From an uncultured Pseudomonadales bacterium (GTDB taxonomy: Bacteria > Pseudomonadota > Gammaproteobacteria > Pseudomonadales > Azotimanducaceae), in assembly GCA_951813515.1 (NCBI GenBank), contig OX638346.1, positions 2,845,617 through 2,909,616 of the forward strand: a stretch of DNA of 64,000 nucleotides. Direction: 5' to 3'. Below, piece by piece: positions 18,603 through 28,433 of the stretch. Made by a program: the position numbers and the translations under genes. Within the stretch, counting starts at the first letter, position 1, and the number at the start of each line of letters is the position of its first letter. The notes under the pieces were generated by a model, which was not told the DNA's origin, ran no database searches, and worked only from the letters and a program-made list of their open reading frames with translations.

Positions 18603-19406
18603 GTGGCCAAAGACAAAAACAAGCCGAGGTTGCGGCCGATAAGGACGTCGGCAGGCGGGCCTGACGATGACGCCCAGGGCAGGGTGTCCGGCTATCGGCG
18701 CGGTATCGCGCTGCTGCCGAACCTGATCACTACCGGCGCGCTGTTCTCGGGCTTTTACGCCATCGTCGCCGGCATGAACGGACGTTTCGTCGCCGCCGGC
18801 CTCGCGGTGTATATCGCCATGCTGCTGGACGCGGCCGACGGCCGAGTGGCCCGCCTGACGCGCTCCGAGAGCGATTTCGGCGCCCAGTTCGACAGCCTCT
18901 CGGACATGGTGGCCTTTGGCGTGGCGCCGGCGCTGGTGGCATTCTCCTGGGCGCTGTCGAGCCTTGACCAGGTCGGCTGGGTGGTCACCTTCGTGTACAT
19001 GGCATGCGCGGCCCTGCGCCTGGCCCGCTTCAACATCCAGGAAACCGACCACCGCACGTTCACCGGGTTGCCGAGTCCTGCGGCGGCGGCGGTCGTTGCC
19101 GGTACGGTCTGGGTCTTGAGCGAAGCGCTTGGCGGCGCCGAGCCGGGCGTTGTCGTTGCGATCAGCCTGGGCGTGATCGCCGCCGCAATGGGCCTGTTGA
19201 TGGTGTCGAACTTCAAGTACTTCTCGCCCAAGGTCATCAACTTCAGGGGGCGGGTGGGGTTCTTCACGCTGGTCGGCGTCACGCTCGGTTTCGCCGTCGT
19301 GCTGGCCGATCCGCCAAAACTGCTGTTGCTGGTGTTTACTGTTTATGCGCTTTCTGGCCCTGGTCGTTACCTGTGGGAGCGCCTGCGGGCGAGAGAGCAA
19401 TCTTGA
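18603..19406 (+). CDS. pssA: CDP-diacylglycerol--serine O-phosphatidyltransferase
   Basis: Inner-membrane enzyme making phosphatidylserine, the precursor of phosphatidylethanolamine. The 267-residue protein carries the CDP-alcohol phosphatidyltransferase motif from Asp79: DG, AR, then Gly93, Asp97 and Asp101 in the spacing D-G-x2-A-R-x8-G-x3-D-x3-D. Several transmembrane helices follow. The start is GTG at 18603. It follows the ilv operon in many proteobacteria; here the kinase and a spacer separate them. Confidence 0.93.
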   Translation: MAKDKNKPRLRPIRTSAGGPDDDAQGRVSGYRRGIALLPNLITTGALFSGFYAIVAGMNGRFVAAGLAVYIAMLLDAADGRVARLTRSESDFGAQFDSLSDMVAFGVAPALVAFSWALSSLDQVGWVVTFVYMACAALRLARFNIQETDHRTFTGLPSPAAAAVVAGTVWVLSEALGGAEPGVVVAISLGVIAAAMGLLMVSNFKYFSPKVINFRGRVGFFTLVGVTLGFAVVLADPPKLLLLVFTVYALSGPGRYLWERLRAREQS

Positions 19407-19428
19407 CGCTGCCTTAGGAGGTCACCTC

Positions 19429-20403
<975 letters not shown>

Positions 20404-20407
20404 CGGC

Positions 20408-21055
20408 GTGAGCCAGAGCGTTTCCCGTCGCGCGAGGCCCCACCTTCGATGGTCGGCGGCAAAGGTGCTGCTGTTCGCGGTGCTGGCGTCGCCGCTTGGC
20501 GTTCTGGCGTACGACGTCTATCGCGAAGTCCTCATGCCGGGGACGGTCTTCGGGGCGGATCCGGGCGAAGAGATCGTCCGGTACATGGGCGAATGGGCGA
20601 TCCGGCTGCTGATGGCAACGCTAGCGGTCTCTCCCGCGTCGCGACTGTTCAAGCGACCGCAGTGGGTGCGTTTCCGACGCATGTTCGGCCTGTTCGCGTT
20701 TGCCTACGCGGTTCTGCACTTCGTCGGCTACCTGGGGATGCTGGCGGGATTCGACTTCGGCGCGGTGGTCGACGATTTCGCGAAGCGGCCCTACATCACC
20801 GTCGGAATCGCCGCCCTCGTCATGCTGGTTCCGCTGGCTGCGACATCGACGCGGGGCTGGCAGCGCCGGCTGCGGGCGAACTGGCGGCGGCTGCATCGGC
20901 TCGTCTATGTCATCGGGGTGCTTGCCTGCATCCATCTGTGGTGGCTGTCCAAGGCCGGTTTTGGGGAGGCTGTTCTGTATACGGCGATCCTGATCCTGTT
21001 GCTGGGAGAAAGAACCGTCCGCATGCGGGTTAGAATCGCTGCCAAAGCCCGCTGA
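20408..21055 (+). CDS. msrQ: Heme-binding membrane subunit MsrQ
   Basis: YedZ-type b-haem membrane protein that passes electrons from the respiratory chain to MsrP. The 215-residue protein has five to six hydrophobic helices and histidines placed for haem in LHFVGYLG and LHRLVYVIGVLACIHLWW. The family signature RRMFGLFAFAYAVLHF is clear. The GTG start at 20408 is five bases beyond the msrP stop, so the two are translated as a unit. Confidence 0.94.
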   Translation: MSQSVSRRARPHLRWSAAKVLLFAVLASPLGVLAYDVYREVLMPGTVFGADPGEEIVRYMGEWAIRLLMATLAVSPASRLFKRPQWVRFRRMFGLFAFAYAVLHFVGYLGMLAGFDFGAVVDDFAKRPYITVGIAALVMLVPLAATSTRGWQRRLRANWRRLHRLVYVIGVLACIHLWWLSKAGFGEAVLYTAILILLLGERTVRMRVRIAAKAR

Positions 21056-21071
21056 TCCCGAGAGGGATACC

Positions 21072-21350
21072 GTGAACAAGACCTACTGGCAGGAGAACCT
21101 GCGTTTGGTTGGGATCTGCCTCGCCGTGTGGTTCATGGTCTCGTTCGGCTTCGGCCTGCTGCTGGTGGATGTCCTGAACGAGGTCACGATCGGCGGATTC
21201 CAGCTCGGCTTCTGGTTCGCCCAGCAGGGCAGTATGTACGTCTTCCTGCCGATCATCTTCTTCTACGCTTGGCGCGTGACGCGCCTCGAAAAGAAATACG
21301 GCGTGGACGAAACGGATAAGGCCGACGCTTCCGCTTCGCGGGACGAATAG
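21072..21350 (+). CDS. DUF4212 small subunit of a sodium:solute symporter
   Basis: Two-helix membrane protein of 92 residues (DUF4212), which habitually precedes an acetate-type sodium:solute symporter. Hallmarks are YWQENLRLV near the N-terminus, GFQLGFWFAQQGS between the helices and WRVTRLEKKYG at the end. The start is GTG with GAGAGGGATACC upstream. The stop overlaps the GTG of the symporter gene by one base, consistent with a two-subunit transporter. Confidence 0.9.
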   Translation: MNKTYWQENLRLVGICLAVWFMVSFGFGLLLVDVLNEVTIGGFQLGFWFAQQGSMYVFLPIIFFYAWRVTRLEKKYGVDETDKADASASRDE

Positions 21351-23089
21351 TGTCGCTCACGGCGCTCACCTATCTCGTCGTCGGGGTCACCTTCGCCCTC
21401 TACGTCGGCATCGCGATCTGGTCCAAGGCCCGCGACACCGGGGACTTCTACGTCGCGGGCAAGCACGTGCACCCGGTCGCCAACGGCATGGCGACGGCGG
21501 CCGACTGGATGTCCGCCGCCTCGTTCATTTCGATGGCGGGGCTGATCGCATTCCTCGGCTACGGCGGCTCGGTGTATCTCATGGGTTGGACCGGCGGCTA
21601 CGTCCTTCTCGCCCTCCTGATCGCTCCGTACCTGCGCCGGTTCGGCAAGTACACCGTGCCGGAGTTCATCGGCGAGCGATATTACTCGCGGACCGCGCGG
21701 GTGGTCGCCGTGATCTGCCTGATCGTCATTTCGTTCACCTACGTGGCGGGGCAGATGCGCGGCGTCGGCATCGTCTTCTCCCGGTTTCTCGGCGTCGATG
21801 TCGCAACCGGCCTGTTCGTCGGCATGGGCGTGGTGTTCTTCTACGCGGTACTCGGCGGGATGAAGGGGATCACCTACACGCAGGTGGCGCAGTATTGCGT
21901 CCTGATCTTCGCCTACACCGTGCCGGCGGTCTTCATCTCGCTGCAGGTCACGGGTGTCCCGATACCGCAGATCGCCTTCGGCAGCGACATCGCGGGCGCG
22001 GACGTTCCGCTACTTGTGAAGCTCGACCAAGTCGTCACGGACCTGGGTTTCGCGGCGTATACCAGCGGCGCCAAGGGCCACGTCGACATGTTCTTCATCA
22101 CGCTCGCGCTCATGCTGGGAACCGCGGGGCTTCCGCATGTTGTAGTCCGCTTCTTTACCGTGCCGAAGGTGCGCGACGCCCGGATTTCCGCGGGCTACGC
22201 GCTGCTTTTCATCGCGATCCTGTACACCACCGCGCCAGCGGTCGGCGCGCTGGCGCGTTGGAATCTCACCAACACCATCCAGGCTGGCCCCGTGGGCGAA
22301 GCGGATGCGAATCTCGCCTACGAGGAGCGGCCGGAGTGGTTCAGGACCTGGGAAGAGACGGGGCTGCTCAAGGTCTCCGACAAGAACGGCGATGGCCGGA
22401 TCCAGTACTACAACGACGCCAACCCGGAATTCGCCGAACGGGCCCGAGAATACGGCTGGCGCGGCAACGAGCTGACGGTGGACCGCGACATCATCGTCCT
22501 CGCCAATCCCGAGATCGCCGGACTGCCGGACTGGGTTGTAGCACTGGTCGCAGCGGGTGGCATCGCGGCAGCGCTGTCGACCGCTGCGGGGCTATTGCTG
22601 GTCATTTCGGCGGCGGTCTCTCACGACCTCCTGAAAGGCGTCATCGCGCCGCGCATTTCGGAAAGACAGGAGTTGCTCGCGGGCCGCATCAGCGCCGCCG
22701 CCGCGGTGGCGGTCGCGGGTTACCTCGGCTTCGACCCGCCGGGGTTTGTTGCCGAAGTGGTGGCGCTCGCATTCGGCATCGCGGCGTCGTCGCTCTTTCC
22801 CGTGATACTGCTCGGCATATTCAGCCTTCGCGTGAATCGCGAGGGGGCAATTGCCGGCATGCTGAGCGGACTCCTGTTCACCGTCGGGTACATCGTTTAC
22901 TTCAAGGGGTACATGGCGCCCCTCGGCGGGAACGTGGCCGACAACTGGCTGTTCGGGATCTCTCCCGAAGGAATCGGCGTGCTGGGCGCCGCGCTGAACA
23001 TGGCCGTCGCCATCGGCGTCAGCGCGATGACCCGCCGGCCTCCGGAGCACGTGCGGGAGCTGGTGGAGCGTATTCGCCTGCCGGCGTGA
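21350..23089 (+). CDS. Sodium:solute symporter (acetate/cation symporter family)
   Basis: Large subunit of 579 residues, SSS family, with about 13 transmembrane helices. Diagnostic stretches are FYVAGKHVHPVANGMATAADWMSAASFISMAG at the N-terminal sodium-site helix and GTAGLPHVVVRFFTV in the middle. A soluble insert of about 90 residues (around 310-400) contains a calcium-loop-like DKNGDGRIQYY. It pairs with the DUF4212 subunit just upstream. The substrate is probably a short-chain carboxylate such as acetate, but that is inference. Confidence 0.9.
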   Translation: MSLTALTYLVVGVTFALYVGIAIWSKARDTGDFYVAGKHVHPVANGMATAADWMSAASFISMAGLIAFLGYGGSVYLMGWTGGYVLLALLIAPYLRRFGKYTVPEFIGERYYSRTARVVAVICLIVISFTYVAGQMRGVGIVFSRFLGVDVATGLFVGMGVVFFYAVLGGMKGITYTQVAQYCVLIFAYTVPAVFISLQVTGVPIPQIAFGSDIAGADVPLLVKLDQVVTDLGFAAYTSGAKGHVDMFFITLALMLGTAGLPHVVVRFFTVPKVRDARISAGYALLFIAILYTTAPAVGALARWNLTNTIQAGPVGEADANLAYEERPEWFRTWEETGLLKVSDKNGDGRIQYYNDANPEFAERAREYGWRGNELTVDRDIIVLANPEIAGLPDWVVALVAAGGIAAALSTAAGLLLVISAAVSHDLLKGVIAPRISERQELLAGRISAAAAVAVAGYLGFDPPGFVAEVVALAFGIAASSLFPVILLGIFSLRVNREGAIAGMLSGLLFTVGYIVYFKGYMAPLGGNVADNWLFGISPEGIGVLGAALNMAVAIGVSAMTRRPPEHVRELVERIRLPA

Positions 23090-23096
23090 GGCCTTC

Positions 23097-24158
23097 TCAG
23101 CCGTTCCGTTCGCGGCGTCGGCGGGAGGCGGCGGCGAGTTTGTCGAGGCACGTGACGGTATCGTCCCAGTCGATGCAGCCGTCGGTGACGCTTTGCCCGT
23201 ACATCAGTTCGTCGGCGTCGATGGATTGCGAGCCGCCGACGAGGTTGCTTTCGATCATCACGCCCAGGATGTGCCCCTCGCCAGCCTCCAGTTGACCGCA
23301 GATGTCGTCGCATACGGCGAGCTGTCGCTGGGGATCCCTCTGCGCGTTGGCGTGGCTCATGTCGATCATGACGCTGTCCCGCAGACCCCCCTGTTCGAGA
23401 ATCTTCGCGGCGTAGTGCACGGAAGGGTTGTCGTAGTTCGTCTCGCCGCCGCCGCCGCGGAGGATGATGTGGCAATCGTTGTTGCCCGCCGTCTGGAAGA
23501 TCGCCGAATGGCCCGCCTTCGTGACCGACAGGAAGACATGCTCGTTTGTAGCTGACTTCACGGCGTCCGCCGCGACCTGGATGTTGCCGTTGGTGCTGTT
23601 CTTGAAGCCGACGGGGCAGGACAGGCCGGACGCGAGTTGGCGGTGGATCTGGCTTTCTGTCGTGCGCGCGCCGATCGCGCCCCAGCAGACGAGGTCGCCG
23701 TAGTATTGCGGCGAAATGGGGTCCAGGTATTCCGTACCCGTTCCCAGTCCGAGGTCGACGATGTCGTGCAGCAGTTGCCGCGCGGTGCGCAGACCGAGGT
23801 TGATATCGAAGGTGCCGTCGAGGTGGGGGTCGTTGATGAGTCCCTTCCAGCCCACGGTGGTTCGTGGCTTCTCGAAGTAGACGCGCATGATGATGCACAG
23901 GTCGTCGTCAAGCCTCGCGGCCTGTTCCACCAGGCGTTCGGCATATTCCATCGCCGCCTTGGGATCGTGGATCGAGCAGGGACCCGCGACCACGGCCAGG
24001 CGATCGTCCTGTCCGGCAATGATGTCGCTCAATCGGCGCCGCAGGCCGAACACAAGCTGCGAAGCGCGCTGGGAGATCGGCATCTCCTCGATCAGGGTCT
24101 CCGGAGCGGCGGCTTCTTCCATGCCCGAAATCCGCACGTCGTCGGTGAGGTATTGCAT
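23097..24158 (-). CDS. 3-deoxy-7-phosphoheptulonate synthase (class I)
   Basis: DAHP synthase, first step of the shikimate pathway, AroF/AroG/AroH type. The 353-residue product from ATG 24158 carries VVAGPCSIHDP near residue 60, GWKGLINDPHLDGTFDIN, and the C-terminal MIDMSHAN and IGVMIESNL-like segments. The longer frame to a TTG at 24215 adds 19 residues with no homology. AGGA lies about ten bases before the chosen start. Which of the feedback-regulated isozymes it represents cannot be told from the sequence alone. Confidence 0.92.
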   Translation of the reverse strand: MQYLTDDVRISGMEEAAAPETLIEEMPISQRASQLVFGLRRRLSDIIAGQDDRLAVVAGPCSIHDPKAAMEYAERLVEQAARLDDDLCIIMRVYFEKPRTTVGWKGLINDPHLDGTFDINLGLRTARQLLHDIVDLGLGTGTEYLDPISPQYYGDLVCWGAIGARTTESQIHRQLASGLSCPVGFKNSTNGNIQVAADAVKSATNEHVFLSVTKAGHSAIFQTAGNNDCHIILRGGGGETNYDNPSVHYAAKILEQGGLRDSVMIDMSHANAQRDPQRQLAVCDDICGQLEAGEGHILGVMIESNLVGGSQSIDADELMYGQSVTDGCIDWDDTVTCLDKLAAASRRRRERNG

Positions 24159-24229
24159 ATTCCGTCTGTCCTGGTTCGGTCTCGATCCTCTTTCGGACCC
24201 TTCGGAGATCCTCAAGAAGCGTTTGGAGA

Positions 24230-24242
24230 CCTTAATTTAAGG
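24230..24242. promoter_or_regulatory. Perfect AT-rich palindrome in a divergent promoter region
   Basis: CCTTAATTTAAGG is a perfect 13-base inverted repeat in the 97-bp region between the divergently transcribed DAHP synthase gene and the gene at 24256. It could be an operator or part of overlapping -10 regions. There is no direct evidence for a regulator. Confidence 0.3.
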
Positions 24243-24255
24243 GCGCGGGCCGCTG

Positions 24256-24876
24256 ATGTACACTTGTTCGATGCTCCCTCCGGCTTCCCTGGCATATCTC
24301 GATGCCCTCGGTATCGATGTCTGGGTGCGGCGTGACCTTGCACGGAACAGACGTTTCCGGGAGCGTGAGCGACCGGGAGCGGTGGCTGCACGGACGACGA
24401 GCGCAGACCGTGGGGCCCAGCGGTCCGCTGCAGCGGCCGGGACGCCCCGGCGCGAGCAGAAAACAGATGTCGCCGAAAGGCGGATGCCGGCTGGCGAGCC
24501 GTCGGTGGCGTTCACCATTCGATGCGTCCGGTTCGGGCGCGTGCTGGCCTTGATCGACGAAGCCCTCTGGCCCGAGCGGCGCTTCTTTCTCGATGTCGCG
24601 CGCGCCATGCATGGTGCGGGCCGCGTCGAACCCGAAGTCCGCAGGTTCGACTGGCCGCAATTGAAATCGGCGGATGCGGGCATGGGCGCGGCCGGCCGCG
24701 CGTTCCGCGCCTATCTCGAGACGCAAATTGTCGCGGATACGCGCGTGCTGGCAGTCGGCGCCCGGGTGCGGGAACTCATCGGTGCTGGACCGGACGGGCA
24801 CATTTTCCTCGACCGAGCGCTGCGCGGGCTGACGGAGAAGAAGTCGCTATGGCGGCAGATCCAGAAGTTGAAATAA
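24256..24876 (+). CDS. Uncharacterised protein encoded upstream of rimI
   Basis: A 206-residue protein of unknown function. The N-terminus ASLAYLDALGIDVWVRRD resembles the short conserved motif of hypothetical proteins encoded just before rimI in gammaproteobacteria. The C-terminal part has a phenylalanine- and aspartate-rich conserved block (RFDWPQLKS) and the 3' end overlaps rimI by 28 bases. Residues about 29-55 are encoded by a copy of the dispersed 75-bp module, which fills the usually variable linker with arginine-rich sequence. The start could also be ATG 24271. Confidence 0.65.
   Translation: MYTCSMLPPASLAYLDALGIDVWVRRDLARNRRFRERERPGAVAARTTSADRGAQRSAAAAGTPRREQKTDVAERRMPAGEPSVAFTIRCVRFGRVLALIDEALWPERRFFLDVARAMHGAGRVEPEVRRFDWPQLKSADAGMGAAGRAFRAYLETQIVADTRVLAVGARVRELIGAGPDGHIFLDRALRGLTEKKSLWRQIQKLK
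24341..24420 (+). repeat. Dispersed ~75-bp module, copy 2, inside a gene
   Basis: This copy matches those at 2101-2176 and 51100-51178: GGAAC at the left, GTTTCCGGG, the GAGCG blocks, and GACGACGAGCG at the right. It lies in frame within the gene at 24256 without adding a stop. The bases just after it (GACGCCCC and GAGCAGAAAACAG near 24440-24465) resemble a decayed 45-bp unit, echoing the A-plus-hairpin arrangement at 2101-2303. Confidence 0.7.
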
Positions 24877-25340
24877 TCCACTTCGAGGTCATGCACCTGC
24901 GCGACCTCCTCGCCGTTGTTCGAAACGAGCGCAGCGCCTATGACTACCCGTGGCCCGACCGCGTCTTCGTCGATTGTCTTGCGGCGGGCCACGAATGCTG
25001 GATCGCCAGGTTTCAGGGCGAGGTCATCGGACACGCGGTGCTTTCCGTGGCGGCGCGTGAAGCGCACCTGCTCAACATCTGCATCGGCACGACTGCGCAG
25101 CGCCAGGGGCACGGCCGCGCGCTTGCGGAGCACATGATTACCCGAGCCATCGGCAGGGGCGCGTTGGTCATGTTCCTTGAAGTGCGTCCCTCAAACGCGG
25201 CCGCCCGGCGTCTTTACATGTCCCTCGGCTTCGACGAGGTCGGGTTGCGCAGGCGCTACTATCCGGCCGTGAACGGTCGGGAGGACGCGAAGATCCTGGC
25301 GCTTCGTCTCGACAGCACCGGCGGTCGACACCGCGAGTGA
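24849..25340 (+). CDS. rimI: Ribosomal protein S18-alanine N-acetyltransferase RimI
   Basis: GNAT-family acetyltransferase that acetylates the N-terminus of S18 and is functionally linked to other protein modifications. The 163-residue protein has the acetyl-CoA motif RQGHGRALAEHMI near residue 87 and the RimI-type LEVRPSNAAARRLYMSLGF with RRRYYP at the C-terminus. AGAAGAAG precedes the ATG at 24849. It overlaps the upstream gene by 28 bases and the downstream gene by four (GTGA). Confidence 0.9.
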   Translation: MAADPEVEIIHFEVMHLRDLLAVVRNERSAYDYPWPDRVFVDCLAAGHECWIARFQGEVIGHAVLSVAAREAHLLNICIGTTAQRQGHGRALAEHMITRAIGRGALVMFLEVRPSNAAARRLYMSLGFDEVGLRRRYYPAVNGREDAKILALRLDSTGGRHRE

Positions 25341-26686
25341 CGGAGTTCTGGCGTCTGCAACGCGCGCGAGACGCGTGCGCGACGCGGCTGGGCGCGAACG
25401 GCATCGTCGACCTGGGCGGGGCGCTCGCCCTCCTGGGATATGCCGCCCTGGCCTACTACTCGCGGGGAGTCCTCGGCGAACCCGGCCTCGGCGCTTTCTT
25501 TGGGTTGATGGCATGGGTTTCCCTGCCGTGGCTCTTCGTGTTCGCGTGTTTTGGCGGCTGCCCGGATGCATTGCCCGTGCGGCGGCTGATCCTGTGGGCG
25601 GTGCTGTTCCGTGTCTGCGGACTGTTTGGCGCCCCTCTATTCGAAGACGACTATTTCCGCTACCTGTGGGACGGGTATCGGTTCGCCGAGACCGGCACGC
25701 CCTATGGCTGGGCGCCGGCGGATTCGTTCGCCGACGCGAGCGTTCCCGCCGCTTTTCAACGGATCCTCGACCAGGTCAACTATCCGGACGTTCCGACCAT
25801 CTACGGTCCCACCACCGAGTACATATTCCTGCTCGCGCATTTTTTCGGGCCGGGCAGCCTCGCGGCGCTGCAACTCATCCTCATCGGGGTGGACATTCTG
25901 CTGATCCGTCTGCTGCTGGGCGCCGCGCCGCCGGCGTTCGTGCTGCTGTACGCGTGGTGTCCGCTGGTGGTGAAGGAGATCGCCTTCACGGCGCATCCCG
26001 ACGGACTCGGCGTCTGCCTGCTCCTGGGCGCCGTATTGCTGCGGCGTCGGGAATTCGTGAACTGGGCCGCCGTGTGCCTGGCCCTGGCCGCAGGCGCCAA
26101 GATATTCGCGCTGCTGCTGGTTCCCTTCGTGCTGGCGCGGGCCGGAATTCGTCCCTGGATCACGTTCCTCGGCATCCTTGCGGTGCTGTACCTGCCCTTC
26201 GTGGCGCAGGGCAGCACCGACATGGCGGGCCTGGCGGTCTTCGCCGCCACCTGGGAATTCAACTCGGCGTTGTTCGCAGTAGTGAACTTGGCACTCTCGG
26301 CGACCTACGCGAAACTGCTGATTGGGGCGGGCCTGCTGGCGCTCGGCATCGCGTACTGGCATCGATCGAGCGGCGGGTCTGCGGGGGAGATCCCCCGGGG
26401 CGACTGGGTCTACGGCGTATTCCTCGTCTCGATGCCGGTCATCAACCCGTGGTACGCGCTCTGGGTGCTGCCGTTCGCGGTGATCTATCCGAGCTGCTGG
26501 GCATGGACGGCTGCATCGGCGCTGCTGCTCGCTTATGTCACGGGCATCAACCTCGGAGACCTGGAAATGGACGCCTTCGCCCATCCCGCATGGGTCCGCC
26601 CGCTCGAGTTCGGCATCATATTCGCAGCACTCGCTCTCGACCTCTGGCGGCGGTCCCGGGCACGACGCGACGATGCCCCAAGATGA
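25337..26686 (+). CDS. Multi-spanning membrane protein, GT-C glycosyltransferase-like
   Basis: A 449-residue protein with about ten to twelve hydrophobic helices. The first large periplasmic loop has EDDYFRYLWDGYRFAETGTPY, the acidic motif and loop pattern of GT-C enzymes of the DUF2029/GT87 or mannosyltransferase type that use a polyprenyl-phosphate sugar. A second pattern, FTAHPDGLGV, and the central NPWYALWVLPF are also typical. The GTG start overlaps the rimI stop. The donor and acceptor are unknown. Confidence 0.75.
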   Translation: MTEFWRLQRARDACATRLGANGIVDLGGALALLGYAALAYYSRGVLGEPGLGAFFGLMAWVSLPWLFVFACFGGCPDALPVRRLILWAVLFRVCGLFGAPLFEDDYFRYLWDGYRFAETGTPYGWAPADSFADASVPAAFQRILDQVNYPDVPTIYGPTTEYIFLLAHFFGPGSLAALQLILIGVDILLIRLLLGAAPPAFVLLYAWCPLVVKEIAFTAHPDGLGVCLLLGAVLLRRREFVNWAAVCLALAAGAKIFALLLVPFVLARAGIRPWITFLGILAVLYLPFVAQGSTDMAGLAVFAATWEFNSALFAVVNLALSATYAKLLIGAGLLALGIAYWHRSSGGSAGEIPRGDWVYGVFLVSMPVINPWYALWVLPFAVIYPSCWAWTAASALLLAYVTGINLGDLEMDAFAHPAWVRPLEFGIIFAALALDLWRRSRARRDDAPR

Positions 26687-26822
26687 TGGCGACGCGTGAC
26701 CGAACTTCCCGGTTCCGCCCCTGTCACAGGTCGGGCGTGCCGCCTACAATGCGCCGTCGAGGGGCGCGGCGTGTGGGTTCGACACCTGCGGTTTACGGGC
26801 ATCCGAATGGAGCGACGACGAT

Positions 26823-27635
26823 TTGAGGACGCTACGATCATTGATGGCGGTAGTGCTCTGCGCGACCGTTACGATCGAAGCCGCTCCCGCACCGGAACTG
26901 AGCCAGTTTTGGGATGCCAGCGACGAGACGAGGCGGGCAACGATCAGCCACCGGGAGTGGCAGGAGTTGCTGGATGCGTATCTCACCTCGCATCCATCCG
27001 GAATCAACCGCTTCGACTACGGGTCGTTGCATGCCAACCCGAAACACCGGGCGCAGCTCGCTTCCTACGTGTTGAGGCTCGCGGAGATCGATCCGCGGAC
27101 CTACGCCAGGGCGGAGCAGATGGCGTACTGGATCAACCTCTACAACGCGCTCACGGTGTTCGTCATCGTCCGACGCTACCCCGTGGATTCGATTAAGGAC
27201 ATCAGCAGCGGCCTCTTCAGTTTCGGCCCCTGGGAGATGGAAGTGATCACCGTGCACGGGCAACCGCTGACCCTGGACGATATCGAACATCGAATCCTTC
27301 GCCCCATCTGGCGCGATCCTCGAATCCACTACGGGGTAAATTGCGCAAGCCTCGGATGCCCCAACCTGGCGCGGGAAGCATACCGGTCGGACAATCTTGA
27401 ACGTCTCCTGGAACAAGGTGCCAGGGACTATGTGAACCATCCGCGGGGTGTCGCCGTCCGGGAGGACGGGCTATTGATTTCGAGCATCTACGAATGGTTC
27501 AAGGAGGACTTCGGCGGCACCGACGAGGGCGTCTTCGCCCATTTGAAGCGTTACGCGGCGCCGGAACTGGCCAAGGCGCTCGACGGATACGACCGTTTCG
27601 ATCACGACTACGACTGGAGCCTGAACAGGCCTTGA
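26823..27635 (+). CDS. DUF547 domain protein, probably exported
   Basis: A 270-residue protein with an N-terminal hydrophobic segment (LMAVVLCATVTIEAAPA) that looks like a signal peptide, followed by a DUF547 domain. Family marks are AEQMAYWINLYNALTVFVIV, DDIEHRILRP and HYGVNCASLGCPNLA, with conserved His and Cys residues. DUF547 proteins are of unknown activity and are often found in envelope-linked loci. The start may be TTG 26823 or ATG 26844. It sits between the GT-C-like and TVP38 genes. Confidence 0.82.
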   Translation: MRTLRSLMAVVLCATVTIEAAPAPELSQFWDASDETRRATISHREWQELLDAYLTSHPSGINRFDYGSLHANPKHRAQLASYVLRLAEIDPRTYARAEQMAYWINLYNALTVFVIVRRYPVDSIKDISSGLFSFGPWEMEVITVHGQPLTLDDIEHRILRPIWRDPRIHYGVNCASLGCPNLAREAYRSDNLERLLEQGARDYVNHPRGVAVREDGLLISSIYEWFKEDFGGTDEGVFAHLKRYAAPELAKALDGYDRFDHDYDWSLNRP

Positions 27636-27648
27636 GCGGACTTCGGCA

Positions 27649-28353
27649 ATGGGTGGCCAACCCGTGAAGTACGGTCGGCTGGCGCTGCTGGCGGGCGTGG
27701 TCGTTCTGATTGCGCTGTTCTTCTATTTCGGCCTACAGGACTACCTCAGCCTCCAGTTCCTCCAATCCCAACGGTCGGCCGCCGTGGGTCTCTATGAGAC
27801 CAATCCACTCCTGGTGGCATTGCTGTTCATGGCGATCTACATCGCGGTGACGGGACTGTCGCTGCCGGGTGCCGCGATACTGACGCTGGCGGCAGGGGGA
27901 GTGTTCGGGCTGGTCACCGGCGTCGTGTTAGTGTCGTTTGCGAGCACCATTGGCGCGACGCTCGCCTTCCTGCTTGCCCGCTACCTCTTCAGGGACGCGG
28001 TGCTGAAGCGCTTCGAGAAGGTGCTGGCGCCTGTCAACCGGGGCGTGGAGCAGGAAGGTGCCTTCTACCTGTTCGCCCTGCGCCTGGTTCCCGCATTTCC
28101 CTTCTTCGCCATCAACCTGGCCATGGGCCTGACGTCCATTCGAGTCTGGACGTTCTACTGGGTGAGCCAGTTGGGCATGTTCGCGGGGACGGTCGTCTAC
28201 GTGAACGCGGGCAACGAGCTAGGCCAACTGGAATCGCTTGCCGGCATCCTGTCGCCGACTTTGATCCTCTCCTTCGTCCTGCTCGGCATCTTTCCGCTGC
28301 TTGCCAAGAAAGGCCTCGAGTACTTCCGTCATCGGTTCGCAAACGGCGAGTAG
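27649..28353 (+). CDS. TVP38/TMEM64 family inner-membrane protein
   Basis: A 234-residue membrane protein of the DedA/TVP38 (SNARE-associated, VTT domain) group, possibly a lipid scramblase or transporter. Signature segments are GLSLPGAAILTLAAGGVFG and FYLFALRLVPAFPFFAINLAMGLT. About six hydrophobic stretches are present. The start is ATG 27649, 13 bases after the DUF547 stop, so the two may be co-transcribed. Its substrate is not shown by the sequence. Confidence 0.88.
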   Translation: MGGQPVKYGRLALLAGVVVLIALFFYFGLQDYLSLQFLQSQRSAAVGLYETNPLLVALLFMAIYIAVTGLSLPGAAILTLAAGGVFGLVTGVVLVSFASTIGATLAFLLARYLFRDAVLKRFEKVLAPVNRGVEQEGAFYLFALRLVPAFPFFAINLAMGLTSIRVWTFYWVSQLGMFAGTVVYVNAGNELGQLESLAGILSPTLILSFVLLGIFPLLAKKGLEYFRHRFANGE

Positions 28354-28433
28354 GCTGCGGATTTCCTGCCGTGGCACGTGCACGGCACATCCCGTAAGCT
28401 TCCACGATCCGACGCTTGAAGAGGGGATGAGGG

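Noticed and set aside
26765..26790. GTGGGTTCGACACC as a tRNA T-arm
   Set aside because: The sequence does not fit GGTTCGANNCC with a paired stem, and no acceptor or anticodon arm can be drawn around it.
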